Shown in pieces: positions 23,399 to 33,764 of a DNA stretch of 64,000 bases (position 1 is the stretch's first letter; each line of letters begins with the position of its first letter). The DNA is from Mesostigma viride (taxonomy: Eukaryota > Streptophyta > Mesostigmatophyceae > Mesostigmatales > Mesostigmataceae). Below the pieces are notes generated by a model that saw nothing but the letters and a program-made list of their open reading frames with translations, did no database searches and was not told where the DNA came from. The stretch is taken from contig RPFO01000072.1 of NCBI GenBank assembly GCA_009746045.1, positions 141,001 to 205,000 of the forward strand, read 5' to 3'. The translations under genes and the position numbers were made by a program.

Positions 23399-24360
23399 GT
23401 CCTGGTCTTCACGTCTTCACGTCTTCACGTCTTCACGTCTTCACGTCTTCACGTCTTCACGTCTTCACGTCTTCACGTCTTCACGTCTTCACGACTTCAC
23501 CTGAACTTGCGGCGTATCGTATCTTTGATACCTTGCCTGCACGTCTTCACGTCTTCACGTCTTCACCGCGTCTTCACCTGTCTTCACCACGTCTTCACGT
23601 CTTCGCGTCTTCACGTCTTCACGGCTTCACCTGAACACCTGAACTTCACCTGAACTTGCCGTATCGTGTCTTCACGTCTTCACGTCTTCACGTCTTCACG
23701 TCTTCACGTCTTCACCGCGTCTTCACCTGTCTTCACCACGTCTTCACGGCTTCACGGCTTCACGGCTTCACGGCTTCACCTGAACACCTGAACTTCACCT
23801 GAACTTGCCGTATCGTGTCTTCACGTCTTCACGTCTTCACGTCTTCACGTCTTCACGTCTTCACCGCGTCTTCACCTGTCTTCACCACGTCTTCACGGCT
23901 TCACGGCTTCACGGCTTCACGGCTTCACCTGAACACCTGAACTTCACCTGAACTTGCCGTATCGTGTCTTCACGTCTTCACGTCTTCACGTCTTCACGTC
24001 TTCACGTCTTCACCGCGTCTTCACCTGTCTTCACCACGTCTTCACGTCTTCGCGTCTTCACGTCTTCACGGCTTCACCTGAACACCTGAACTTCACCTGA
24101 ACTTGCCGTATCGTGTCTTCACGTCTTCACGTCTTCACGTCTTCACGTCTTCACGTCTTCACCGCGTCTTCACCTGTCTTCACCACGTCTTCACGTCTTC
24201 GCGTCTTCACGTCTTCACGGCTTCACCTGAACACCTGAACTTCACCTGAACTTGCCGTATCGTGTCTTCACGTCTTCACGTCTTCACGTCTTCACGTCTT
24301 CACGTCTTCACCGCGTCTTCACCTGTCTTCACCACGTCTTCACGGCTTCACCTGAACACC
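23399..24360. repeat. TCTTCACG minisatellite with 149-bp higher-order repeat
   Basis: The 9-bp unit CGTCTTCAC is organised into five near-identical blocks of about 149 bp. Each begins GTATCGTG and passes through CACCGCGTC, CACCTGTC, CACGGC and CACCTGAACACC variants. Block starts lie near 23661, 23811, 23959, 24109 and 24257. Frames are open through it only by periodicity. Confidence 0.9.
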
Positions 24361-24532
24361 TGAACTTTGCGTATCGTATCTTTCATACATTGCATCATTT
24401 GCATGCCTTGGAGCTGCACGTCTTCAAGGAGTGTCACCCAGTTCCCGCTTGATTCAAATGCACTTCGCGCTTGAATTCGTGACTTCGCCCCGCTCAAGGT
24501 GGAAAGAATGATGGGCACTAGCCACGGGAACT
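24361..24532. other. Probable promoter region of the Q-rich gene
   Basis: Unique sequence between the TCTTCACG array and the first ATG at 24533. No TATA box stands out. Confidence 0.3.
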
Positions 24533-24880
24533 ATGCCCGATGCTGATAGCCGAAGCGATGACATGGACGAATTGATTGATTTGTGTTATGCCGGGGACGA
24601 TTGTAGAAAATGGGTGCTAGGAAAGAAATCTGGTGCCATGAAAGTAGATTTTTTGGCCGGTGCAAACCACCAATGCGCCGGCCGATGTGGCAAGGTCCTG
24701 CACGGCAGCCAGAGCGCACCCAGCCAGAGCGTACCCAGCCGCTGCCGCCGCCGACCCCCGTACTGGTGGGCGTGGAACAGACGATGAGAGAGATGCAACG
24801 AGCTATGGAGAACCAAAGCAAGAAGGTTGAAGAGCTTGGTTTGCAGCTGCGTCAAGAGGTGCAGAAACAAGTGGTCCAGC

Positions 24881-24922
<42 letters not shown>

Positions 24923-24971
24923 TGCAGCAGCAACTGCAGCAGCAACTGCAGCAGCAACTGCAGCAACAACT

Positions 24972-25025
<54 letters not shown>

Positions 25026-26754
25026 CTTCAGTTCCCGCAGGCAGCGTCGGCAATGTCGCAGTTTCCACAGGCATTGTCGGCACTGCAGCAGTTTTCGCAG
25101 GGACCGTCGGCAGCAGAGCAGTTCCCGCAGGGATCATCGGTGGTGCAGCAGTTCTTTGTGAGTCATTCGTGTAGTGTTGAGTGGGTGGGGTGGGTGTGTG
25201 TGTGGGGGGGGGGGTGTAGGGGGGATTTGACTGTGTGACTGCGTGGCTGCTTGGCTGGAAAGGAGGGTGCGTGGCTGTGTGGCTGCGTGGCTGCGCTGCT
25301 GCGTGGCTGCGTGGCTGCTTGGCTGGAAAGGAGGGTGCGTGGCTGTGTGGCTGCGTGGCTGCGCTGCTGCGTGGCTGCGTGGCTGCGCTGCTGCGTGGCT
25401 GCGTGGCTGCGTGGCTGCGTGGCTGCGTGGCTGCGTGGCTGCGTGGCTGCGTGGCTGCGTGGCTGCGTGGCTGCTTGGCTGGAAAGGAGGGTGCGTGGCT
25501 GTGTGGCTGCGTGGCTGCGCTGCTGCGTGGCTGCGTGGCTGCGTGGCTGCTTGGCTGGAAAGGAGGGTGCGTGGCTGTGTGGCTGCGTGGCTGCGCTGCT
25601 GCGTGGCTGCGTGGCTGCGTGGCTGCGTGGCTGGAAAGGAGGGTGCGTGGCTGTGTGGCTGCGTGGCTGCGCTGCTGCGTGGCTGCGTGGCTGCGTGGCT
25701 GCGTGGCTGCGCTGCTGCGTGGCTGCGTGGCTGCGTGGCTGCGTGGCTGTGTGGCTGCGTGGCTGCGCTGCTGCGTGGCTGCGTGGCTGCGTGGCTGCGT
25801 GGCTGCGTGGCTGCTTGGCTGGAAAGGAGGGTGCGTGGCTGTGTGGCTGCGTGGCTGCGCTGCTGCGTGGCTGCGTGGCTGCGTGGCTGCGTGGCTGCGT
25901 GGCTGCGTGGCTGGAAAGGAGGGTGCGTGGCTGTGTGGCTGCGTGGCTGCGCTGCTGCGTGGCTGCGCTGCTGCGTGGCTGCGTGGCTGCGTGGCTGCGT
26001 GGCTGCGCTGCTGCGTGGCTGCGTGGCTGCGTGGCTGTGTGGCTGCGTGGCTGCGCTGCTGCGTGGCTGCGTGGCTGCGTGGCTGCGTGGCTGCGTGGCT
26101 GCTTGGCTGGAAAGGAGGGTGCGTGGCTGTGTGGCTGCGTGGCTGCGCTGCTGCGTGGCTGCGTGGCTGCGTGGCTGGAAAGGAGGGTGCGTGGCTGTGT
26201 GGCTGCGTGGCTGCGCTGCTGCGTGGCTGCGTGGCTGCGTGGCTGCTTGGCTGGAAAGGAGGGTGCGTGGCTGTGTGGCTGCGTAGCTGCGCTGCTGCGT
26301 GGCTGCGTGGCTGCGTGGCTGCGTGGCTGCGTGGCTGCGTGGCTGCGTGGCTGCGTGGCTGGAAAGGAGGGTGCGTGGCTGTGTGGCTGCGTGGCTGCGC
26401 TGCTGCGTGGCTGCGTGGCTGCGTGGCTGCGTGGCTGGCTGGGGGGGGGGGGGGTGCCGGGTGCGTGGATGCGTGGATGTGTGGCTGGGTGGGTGCGTCA
26501 CTGCGTGGCTGGCTGGCTCTGTGGCTGCGTGGGCGGCTGGATGGCCGGGTCAGCGTGGCTGCGTGTTCAATGGGATGCTAATATGTTGTTGCCTTTGGAT
26601 GCCACAGTTCATGGATTCTTTTGTTCACATGCAGGTGCTGCCGTCTTCCCCATCGACGTCGTCAAGACCGATGTCGCCAAGAAGGATGATGCAATCACTC
26701 TCGGCCATGTTTAACTCATGTGGGCCTTCATGGCCATACGGGAAATATTATTGA
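24533..26754 (+). CDS. Q-rich coiled-coil protein with a minisatellite intron
   Basis: The first ATG (24533) opens a short acidic segment. Downstream, another frame encodes a Pro-rich stretch, then VGVEQTMREMQRAMENQSKK and further heptads (a coiled coil, 24770-24880) and a CAG-encoded polyglutamine tract (24884-25023). The frame then changes within the CAG run, and a repeat of QFPQ, LQQFSQG and EQFPQG motifs follows to FF at 25157. GTGAGT there and CACATGCAG ending at 26634 bound a 1477-bp intron. The last exon (26635-26754) continues in phase with VLPSSPSTSSRPMSPRRMM and stops after YGKYY. The first-exon frame change near 24700 may reflect a further small intron or an indel. Possibly a DNA-binding or regulatory protein of the 13.7 kb element. 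Confidence 0.5.
24884..25023 (+). repeat. CAG trinucleotide repeat
   Basis: CAG units interrupted by CTG-containing CAACTGCAGCAG blocks in the middle. It encodes polyglutamine in the plus frame. Confidence 0.9.
25158..26634 (+). repeat. Intron filled by GGCTGCGTG minisatellite
   Basis: After a GTGAGT donor and a G-rich stretch, about 25230-26450 is a 9-bp GGCTGCGTG array. Higher-order insertions of GGCTGGAAAGGAGGGTGCG recur about a dozen times. A G-run lies at 26442-26454 and an acceptor at 26634. All plus frames are open through the array, producing spurious Trp/Leu/Arg/Gly/Cys/Val/Ala-rich frames. Confidence 0.75.
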
Positions 26755-27244
26755 ATCAGTTCTTTGACACTGAGTTGGCACTACGCAACACCTTTGATGC
26801 ACATGAGTGCAGGGCGCATGTGTTGAAACCATGCAACCATGGCGATCCCTCAAAAAGTTTGGTTATGTAATAAGTGACACAATTATTCCGGACGTATGAT
26901 GGCCCAACGTCCTGTAAGGTTGAGTTGTCTTGGAGGAGGAGCGTGATGACCGCGGAAGCCGCGTGGGTGTCTGTAGTGCTATATCTTGAAGATGTACGGT
27001 CTTGGAAGAGTTATGGTCTTGGAATCATATAATAATGAGCTTGGAATAAAGTTGCGGGCAGCCTTCAATTGGCATATGTTGTCTCATTGATGTTGTCTCA
27101 TTGCGTTAATGGGTCAATTGTCTTAGTTTATATAATGTATATCTTGGGAAACTCATTGCTTCAATAAAATGCATGCTAGGCGCAATCAACCCCCACAAAC
27201 ACATCTGAAAACTGCACACTGCATCAAATGTATCCTAGACAAAA
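26755..27244. other. 3' flank of the Q-rich gene
   Basis: AT-rich sequence with a likely AATAAA signal near 27044 and another near 27164. Bases 26946-26970 contain an inverted GCGGCTTCCGCGG-like motif also found near the window start and at 18620. No gene is seen. Confidence 0.4.
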
Positions 27245-27273
27245 AAATGTATCCTAATCCGGTAAAACCACCC
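27245..27273 (-). repeat. Right terminal inverted repeat
   Basis: Exact reverse complement of 13616-13644, followed by TGT. Confidence 0.65.
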
Positions 27274-27919
27274 TGTTTTAGAAGTCATTAATAATCAATT
27301 GCACGAATCACTTCCATCCGATGTTGTCAATGTGGGCTTCATGATGAAATCGTGGAGATGACGCACATGAAGTTCACGGAACATCTTATAGGTAATAAAT
27401 TAAGCCGTTACGGCAGTAGAACCTTGGCCGATGAGGGTGGCGTCTTGAAGCTGTTGTCACCCTCAAGTCCGCTCGGCCAGGGGTAATCGCCCATGTTGAT
27501 TTGAAAGGTACCGCCGTCCATATGGCGGCTCCGCTTTTGGTGGGAGTTGACCAACTTCCCGTCTTATAATCATTCCGGATTGCCTGCAGTTCGTTCCGCC
27601 TTTGTCCAAGTAAGACCGCAACTGTCACGCACTCATAGAAAACGCAAAATGCCCCGAATGCAGTTACGGCCATACGGTAGCGAGGAATAGCAGTTGACAT
27701 TTCTAGTACACAGGCAACTAGTAAGAAAAGGGATTATGCGTGCACCACCACCAATATGTACGTGCATCCCTCTCTTGAAAATGACAGCATCTTCCATGCC
27801 GTCCAAGAAAAACGCAACGTATTTAACATGAACCCGAATGCAGTTACGGTCGTAGACTAGTGAGGACTGGCAGCTGAAAGTAGTTGATGGGCTGAGAATA
27901 AGGAAAAAAATGATGCGTG
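27274..27919. repeat. Diverged direct duplication, about 170 bp
   Basis: Bases around 27640-27745 (CCCGAATGCAGTTACGGCC through GATTATGCGTGCACC) recur in diverged form at 27832-27925. No coding is supported. Confidence 0.5.
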
Positions 27920-29730
27920 CACTCACCTACCCTATTACGTCTCTCCCATGGCAAGGAACCAGCAAAAACACCCACATACCCTGTTGTGTCCCTCCCTTGA
28001 CAAGGAACAAGCACGTGCACATGCCCCACCCCACATGCATGCCTCCCTTGACAAGAATCGAACGGGCACCTCTGCAGACTAATGGCTCCTTGCGTGCTCT
28101 GGAGCTTGTAATCCTCAGCATAAGGAAGCCAGATCCTGCCTGCAAGGCTATCCAGTCCCATGGCAGCAATGCCACCTCCGCTGTGCAGGGCCAAGGTGAT
28201 GTCCCCGGGTACCCAGCCCGTGATGGGGCAAGGCCCAACAAGCGTAAGCGCTTCAGGCGCCAGAGGCAGGGGGCTCAGGGTGGCAAGGGTGCAGGTTCCC
28301 AAGGAGGGGTTGGGGGCCAGCAAGCAGGCGGTCAGCACGGCGTTGGAAAGGTCTTTCCAAACTGCATCCACTTAGCATATTGGTTGCCCAAAATGCTAAC
28401 TCCAACCCTTGCTTCTTTTGGAGCTGGACCAGCTTGAAACAAGCCTAACCTTGCTTGTGCCCACTCAGCCACAGACCGCTTGGTCCCTTGGGGTTGATCA
28501 GACCTGATAGGGCCCAGGGTAGTGCACCCACCTACCCTATGTGCACCCCTCCTTTGACAAGGAACAAGCACGTGCACATGCCTACCCCACATGCATGCCT
28601 CCCTTGACAAGGAACGAGCACGTGCACCCACCCACCCTATGTGCACCCCTCCTTTGACAAGGAACAAGCACATGAACTCACCTACACTACGCGCGTCCCT
28701 CCCTTGACAAGGAATAAGCACGTGCACATGCCTACCCCACATCCATGCCTCCCCTGACCAGTAACAAGCATGTACGTGCACCCACCTACCCTACGTGCAT
28801 CCCTCCTGTGACATGGAACAAGCATGCATGTGCACATGCCTAGTACCCCACATGCGTCCCTCCTTTGACATCGAACAAGCACGTCGTGCACCCACCAATT
28901 AACCCTACGTACGTGCCTCTTGACAAGCAACAAGCACGTGCACCCACCTACCCTAAGTGCCCCCCTCCTTCGACAAGGAACAAGCATGTGCACTCACCTA
29001 CAGTACGTGAATCCCTGAGTCCCTTAATGATTGGCAAGGACCAAGCACGTGCACCCACCTACCCGATGTCCGCCCCTCCCTTGATAAGGTACAAGCATGC
29101 CCACCCATGCACCTACCCTACCTGCATCCCTCCCTTGACATGGAACAAGCATGTGCACATTCCTACTCCACATGCCCCCCTCCTTTGACAAGGAACAAGC
29201 ATGTGCACTCATCTACCGTACGTGCATCCCTCCCTTGACAAGGAACAAGCAAGCCCACCCACCTACCCTACCTGCATCCCTCCCTTGACATGAAACAAGC
29301 ACGTGCACATGCCTACCCCACATGCATGCCTCCCTTGACAAGGAACGAGCACGTGCACCCACCCACCCTATGTGCACCCCTCCTTTGACAAGGAACAAGC
29401 ACATGAACTCACCTACACTAGGTGCGTCCCTCCCTTAATTGACAAGGAATAAGCACGTGCACATGCCTACCCCACATCCATGCCTACCCTGACCAGCTAG
29501 GAACAAGCACGTGCACTCACCTACCCTACGTATGTGCCTCTTGACAAGGACCATGCAAGCTCGTGCACCCACCTACCATACGTGAATCCCTCCCTTCTTG
29601 ACAATTAAGGTACACGCATGCCCACCCACCTACCCTACGTGGGCCCCTCCCTTGATAAGGTACAAGCATGACCAGCCACCTACCCCGCGAGCCCCCCTAC
29701 TTTGACAAGGAACAAGCACGTGGGCCCGCT
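27920..29730. repeat. Degenerate 45-50 bp minisatellite
   Basis: Dozens of units follow the pattern CCCTCCCTTGACAAGGAACAAGCACGTGCACCCACCTACCCTACGTGCAT with many substitutions and indels. The array is interrupted at about 28065-28520 by unrelated sequence. Minus-strand frames rich in HVHVLVPCQGRD are products of the repeat. Confidence 0.85.
28065..28520 (-). pseudogene. Unrecognised exon-like remnant inside the minisatellite
   Basis: On the minus strand, GTKRSVAEWAQARLGLFQAG and, in an adjacent frame, WKDLSNAVLTACLLAPNPS give a protein-like stretch of about 140 residues with one frameshift near 28370. It is not repeat-derived. Family unknown. Confidence 0.35.
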
Positions 29731-31265
29731 AGCATGGCAGCAAGGAAGACATTACACTAACATGGCATGGCCAAAGCAAAAGAGACAGAGAAGTCAATGG
29801 AGAGAGAGCTCCTAAGAACTCCTAGTAAAATTGGCAACCATGGAGGGCAAAAAACGTTCAACAATTTACGATGGGCATGATTCGGCACATACAGAGAAGC
29901 CCAGGTGTGCCAGGTGTAAAATAAGCGAGATTGAAGTATCGCCTACCTCGTAGGAGACTTTTGGTATCTGGTAAACAATGAACGCGAGTGGAAAGATGGA
30001 CAACGTGAAAATAACATACAATCGACTGCAATGCATGCAAAGAGGACAGAATCAGTAATAAAGCGCGCTGCATTCAGGCAGCGCTGAGCAATTGAACGGT
30101 GAACAATTTAATCCGGAACGCATTGTCTACGCGACTTGCTGCGACTAAACGTGGCATGCATACGCGGGCGCTGACTGAAGACATTGTGTACCTGGCTCAG
30201 CAAGGTGCGCTTGTAGCCGCTTTCTTAAATATGCCGCAGGCGCACAATGTAACGAATTGAAGTTTGCATGTAGTAACAAAGGCAAGAAAAGCGGTGTAGC
30301 TGGCTACCGACTACGCCATAGTAAGCTGTATCGGAGTTGGCGCTGCCGATGGCTGGAAACGGATGACCGAATCATGCTAAACTGGGGCTCCAAAAGGGCT
30401 TGTCATGCATCCTAGTGCGCCTTTTGCTTTTTTTTCTTCAAGCATCGTGAGCATGCGGGTTTAGGGGGGTGCTTATTCTTTCACCACTATCAGTCGGCTG
30501 GACTGCAATCGGCATAGCCAGCGCAAGGTGATGCAAGGGCAGGCAAACTTTACCAGCTCGTTCAAGGCTCGTTGATGAAATTCAAACATCTAGGCGGCGC
30601 GTCTGCAACGGCTCATCGCAATTCGAATTCGCAAGCAGAACCCTCGTTACACGTGGCGCATGCAGTGATCTGCTTCGGGCGGCTTGGCGTATCTCACTGC
30701 GTCGTGACTCGAGTACATAGTCAGCCTAGTTAGTACTCTGGGGGCCTCGAGTTCGGCAGTCCCCTATTCGGAAATCCCGGATCATAGCGGAGTGCTGCTG
30801 CATCGGAGGCACTATCTACTCCACACTATCTACTCTTAGAGTAGATAGTGTGGAGTAGATTAATTAATTAATTAATTAAACACGTGCTCCCGTTGGGGAG
30901 TCACGGAGCACCGAAGTGCTTTTGATCCCTGTGTGTGCACTACAGGAGAAAGGGCAGAGACCCCCAGTCTCCTTCATGCCAAAGGCATGCCACAGCTGCA
31001 ATCGGGCGCGGCTAGCTAAAAGGACAGGCTAACGATCCGGCAAACTGTGGGTGCAATAAGACCCATGTGAGCATATCATAGCAAGGAGCGTGGGCAAGTA
31101 ATCTGAACATAGCCAGGGCGTAGCATGGCTGTACTAGGACTAGGCTAAGGCTATGGCTGGTTGTGTACCGTGCGTTGGCGGCACGTGACTAGGTGTGTTG
31201 GCACAGCTAGGCAGCATTCTAGGCATGGCTGCCTTAGCGGCAGTGACGCCAATGGTTACAAGCTA
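29731..31265. other. No gene seen; 47-bp palindrome and AATT repeat
   Basis: Bases 30814-30860 form a nearly perfect palindrome (ATCTACTCCACACTATCTAC and its complement). It is followed by (TTAA)n and a small hairpin repeat at 30861-30912 that recurs elsewhere in the window. No coding is recognised. Confidence 0.5.
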
Positions 31266-31279
31266 GGGCTATTGCTATT

Positions 31280-31681
31280 CTAGCCCGCTGGGGGCGTCCA
31301 CATCTTGTGGTTGATCATCAGGTCCCCGCCCCTCCAGTACACCTTGGGCTTCTGGGGGTCCTGCTTATGGCGGAGGTATTCCGGCCACAGGTCGCGTCGC
31401 TGCTGTTGCTGAGCGGGGGTGAGGTCGTCATCCAGCGTCCAGGTGAGGTCGTGCAACCGCTTGCGACGAGAGAGGAACCGCTGCTTATCCTCAGCAGGGG
31501 AGGGGAAGGTGAGTAGGACTGGTGGGGGAGCCGCCTTGTCCCGTGAGTGGGGAAGGCGGTGGCACCCACGCAGTTCTACCTCACCTACCAGGCCCATGAG
31601 GGTAAGAAGCTGGTTCTTGAGCTCGTCAGCAAGAGAGGTTGACGTCTCACCTGGCTTCTGGGGGAAGCGACGCAGCACCAC
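31280..31681 (-). pseudogene. LINE ORF1-like fragment
   Basis: A 133-residue minus-strand frame with VVLRRFPQKPGETSTSLADE-like start, a HRLP block, VLLTFPSPAEDKQRFLSRRK, and DDDLTPAQQQQRRDLWPEY then VYWRGGDLMIN. This order resembles the C-terminal RNA-binding part of L1-type ORF1 proteins (Transposase_22 family) and similar proteins of algal LINEs. No reverse transcriptase is adjacent, so it is a fragment. Confidence 0.55.
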
Positions 31682-31833
31682 TCGGCACTCGCGGCGAGCG
31701 CGGTCGGTGACCTCCCGTTGCTGGGATAGATAGCCAAAGTCCTAATAATCCCTGCCACTTGGCGAATAGCAATTGAAGTTCCTGCTGCATCGGAGGCACT
31801 ATGAACTCAACACTATCTAATCTTAGAGTAGAT

Positions 31834-32621
31834 TGTTGGAAAGGTAGAGGAAACTAATGGGTTTTACACAATGCCTTGTGCTTGGCCTAGCTTGTTACCC
31901 TTGCACCTTGCAGGTGATGAAAGACTGAGCTTGAAGACAATGGAAGAGAGACCAGAAAAAGAGTTTTATTTCTTAGGCTGAGAGGTTAGGAAAAGAGGTA
32001 CCTGGCCTTAGGAGCCAGTTTCTTTTTATACCTTTCTAGCTAGGAAGGATGACATCAGATGCTGATGTCATCATAGAAGCTTGTAGAAACATCTAATTAA
32101 GCATATTCCCAGCATATTCTCAGTATATTCCAGGAATATTCCTGGCATATTCCTAGAACATTCCAAGGTCATTCTAGAAAGGTTCTAATGAGCTGGCATG
32201 ACAGTTGATTGCCATATGTCCTCTGAACAATGTGCCACATCTAATGCTTAATAAAGTGACACATGGTTTCTACTTGGAATGACAAGTGTAATCCAATGAG
32301 TCTATCCACTTGTCAGTCAATGGAATGCAACACATGTCACTATGAGCTTCCAACACATATCAGCTCATGGAATGGACACTTGTCTACCAAACAAGTACAC
32401 CACTTGTCAAGCATGGAAGTGATGCTACTAGACCAACTCAGGTACAAGAGATCTATGGCCAAGTATAGGACTATGGCACATGAACATTGATCAGCTCATT
32501 GAGAGCAATTCATCTAACTTATCAAATCTATCAAATTTTCAGCCCTTGTGAAGTAAAACAAAGAAGAAGAAAGTCAGGCTGGAATATATAGTGTGGGCAG
32601 GTGGGTATATGATCCCCAACA
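31834..32621 (-). mobile_element. Solo copia-type LTR, reverse orientation
   Basis: On the minus strand it starts TGTTGGGGATCATA and ends CCAACA. It is homologous throughout to the LTR at 5240-6066 but clearly more diverged. It is flanked by TAGAT on both sides (31829-31833 and 32622-32626). No internal region remains, so it arose by LTR-LTR recombination. It splits a palindrome related to the one at 30814-30860. Confidence 0.9.
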
Positions 32622-32626
32622 TAGAT

Positions 32627-33560
32627 AGTGTTGAGTAGATAGCCAAAGTCCTATAATAATCATTGCCACTTGGGGAATAGCAATTGAAGTTCCTGTGCTT
32701 ACGTGATAATCAATTACTTGATCAGTATGGGCTTAAGCCCCTCAAACATGACACTTGTACCAGCGTTCTACCACCGTTCTACCGTTTCCCGGGCCCGCCC
32801 AGGTGGTAGAACGGTGGTAGAATGGTTGCAATGAGTCTATTTCTAAAAACACATGGGTGATCAGGGTTGCTCTTGGTCCCAGCATGAGTGTTCCATGCCC
32901 AGTTCCTCCAATTGGTGTGGTAGTATGCGTCCCCTGCCTGCATGGGTTGGACTAGAAATCTGCTCGAAAGGTAAAAACCCCAGTGTTTAAGTGTCAAGGC
33001 TCTTAGGGTTGACCAGGTCCGGTTGGATATGCTTCTGTTTTCTTCATGCTTTCTTCATCAGGAGCTCACAGCAGTCGTGCCACGCCTTGGGATTTAAAAA
33101 CATATGCAAGCCACAACACAGGCTAACTAATTAATTAATTAAAATCATAGTTCTTTGGGGAGCATATGTAACACATGGCCCTGAGAAAGGGGCATCTAGT
33201 AGACAGTATGGGTTTGTAATACAATCAGGGCGACAACCTGCAGGTGTAGGATGTACAACTATCACCTGCTCTGGGTGCACAAGGTGCACCTGCACCGCCA
33301 TGATGGTTCATGCCTCCTAAACAACAAGCACAAGCACACAGGGCGGCTTGAGGAGAGGGCCTAGAAGGCCTGCATGACATATGGGGTGGAAGGTATGTGG
33401 CTAGGCTATTGCTGGTGTACACATGGCATCTCAGCAGAGAGTAACTCCCTGCATAGGCATAGCATGGCTAAATTCTGACTGCAACGTCCATGGGAGGTCC
33501 CATTGTAGGCATGGCGTAGCTAAATACTGAAGGCATCATCCATGGGGGTCATTATGGGCG
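32627..33560. other. No gene seen; small hairpin
   Basis: An imperfect hairpin at 32766-32822 is made of TTCTACCACCGTTCTACCG and its complement. An AATT-type interspersed repeat lies at 33125-33215. No protein motif is recognised. Confidence 0.4.
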
Positions 33561-33566
33561 CACACG

Positions 33567-33764
33567 TCCTACCTGTTCATTGTTGTGGTCGAATACGTAA
33601 TGATTCAGGCGCGCAAGCGATTTGCCCGCATCGTGGGTAGGGAACCAGGGGTGCAGGTCGCTAACAAATGCTGGCATGGCGGAGCGGACACGGAGATTCG
33701 GCTGGCAGACATCATCTACGCAGACGACACCACCCTCTTCGAGGACACTGGGCACGTGCACTGA
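33567..33764 (+). pseudogene. LINE reverse transcriptase fragment
   Basis: A 65-residue plus-strand frame reads SYLFIVVVEYVMIQARKRFA, then IRLADIIYADDTTLFEDT. The YADD motif with the preceding LADIIYADDT block is the catalytic motif C of LINE reverse transcriptases, and the start matches the region after motif B. The frame stops soon after and no flanking domains are recognised, so this is a dead fragment of an L1/RTE-like element unrelated to the R2-like copies. Confidence 0.75.

Larger units (their letters stand above)
13616..27273. mobile_element. Putative 13.7 kb DNA transposon
   Basis: The 29-bp sequence GGGTGGTTTTACCGGATTAG plus GATACATTT at 13616-13644 recurs as an exact reverse complement at 27245-27273. 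Both copies are flanked outside by TGT (13613-13615 and 27274-27276), a possible 3-bp duplication. Close to both ends lies a further copy of the GGATACATTT motif. Inside are a minus-strand gene (19355-20885), a plus-strand spliced gene (24533-26754), several minisatellites, and two R2-like insertions that arrived later. No transposase catalytic motif was recognised in either gene, so the element class is open. Confidence 0.5.

Noticed and set aside
23399-24360. A CRISPR-like array
   Set aside because: There are no unique spacers between conserved repeats; unit and blocks are all repetitive, and the host is eukaryotic.
25235-26714. Three long plus-strand frames of 350-490 residues and a long minus-strand frame
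   Set aside because: They are translations of the 9-bp minisatellite, which lacks stop codons in these frames. A spliced intron explains the region better.
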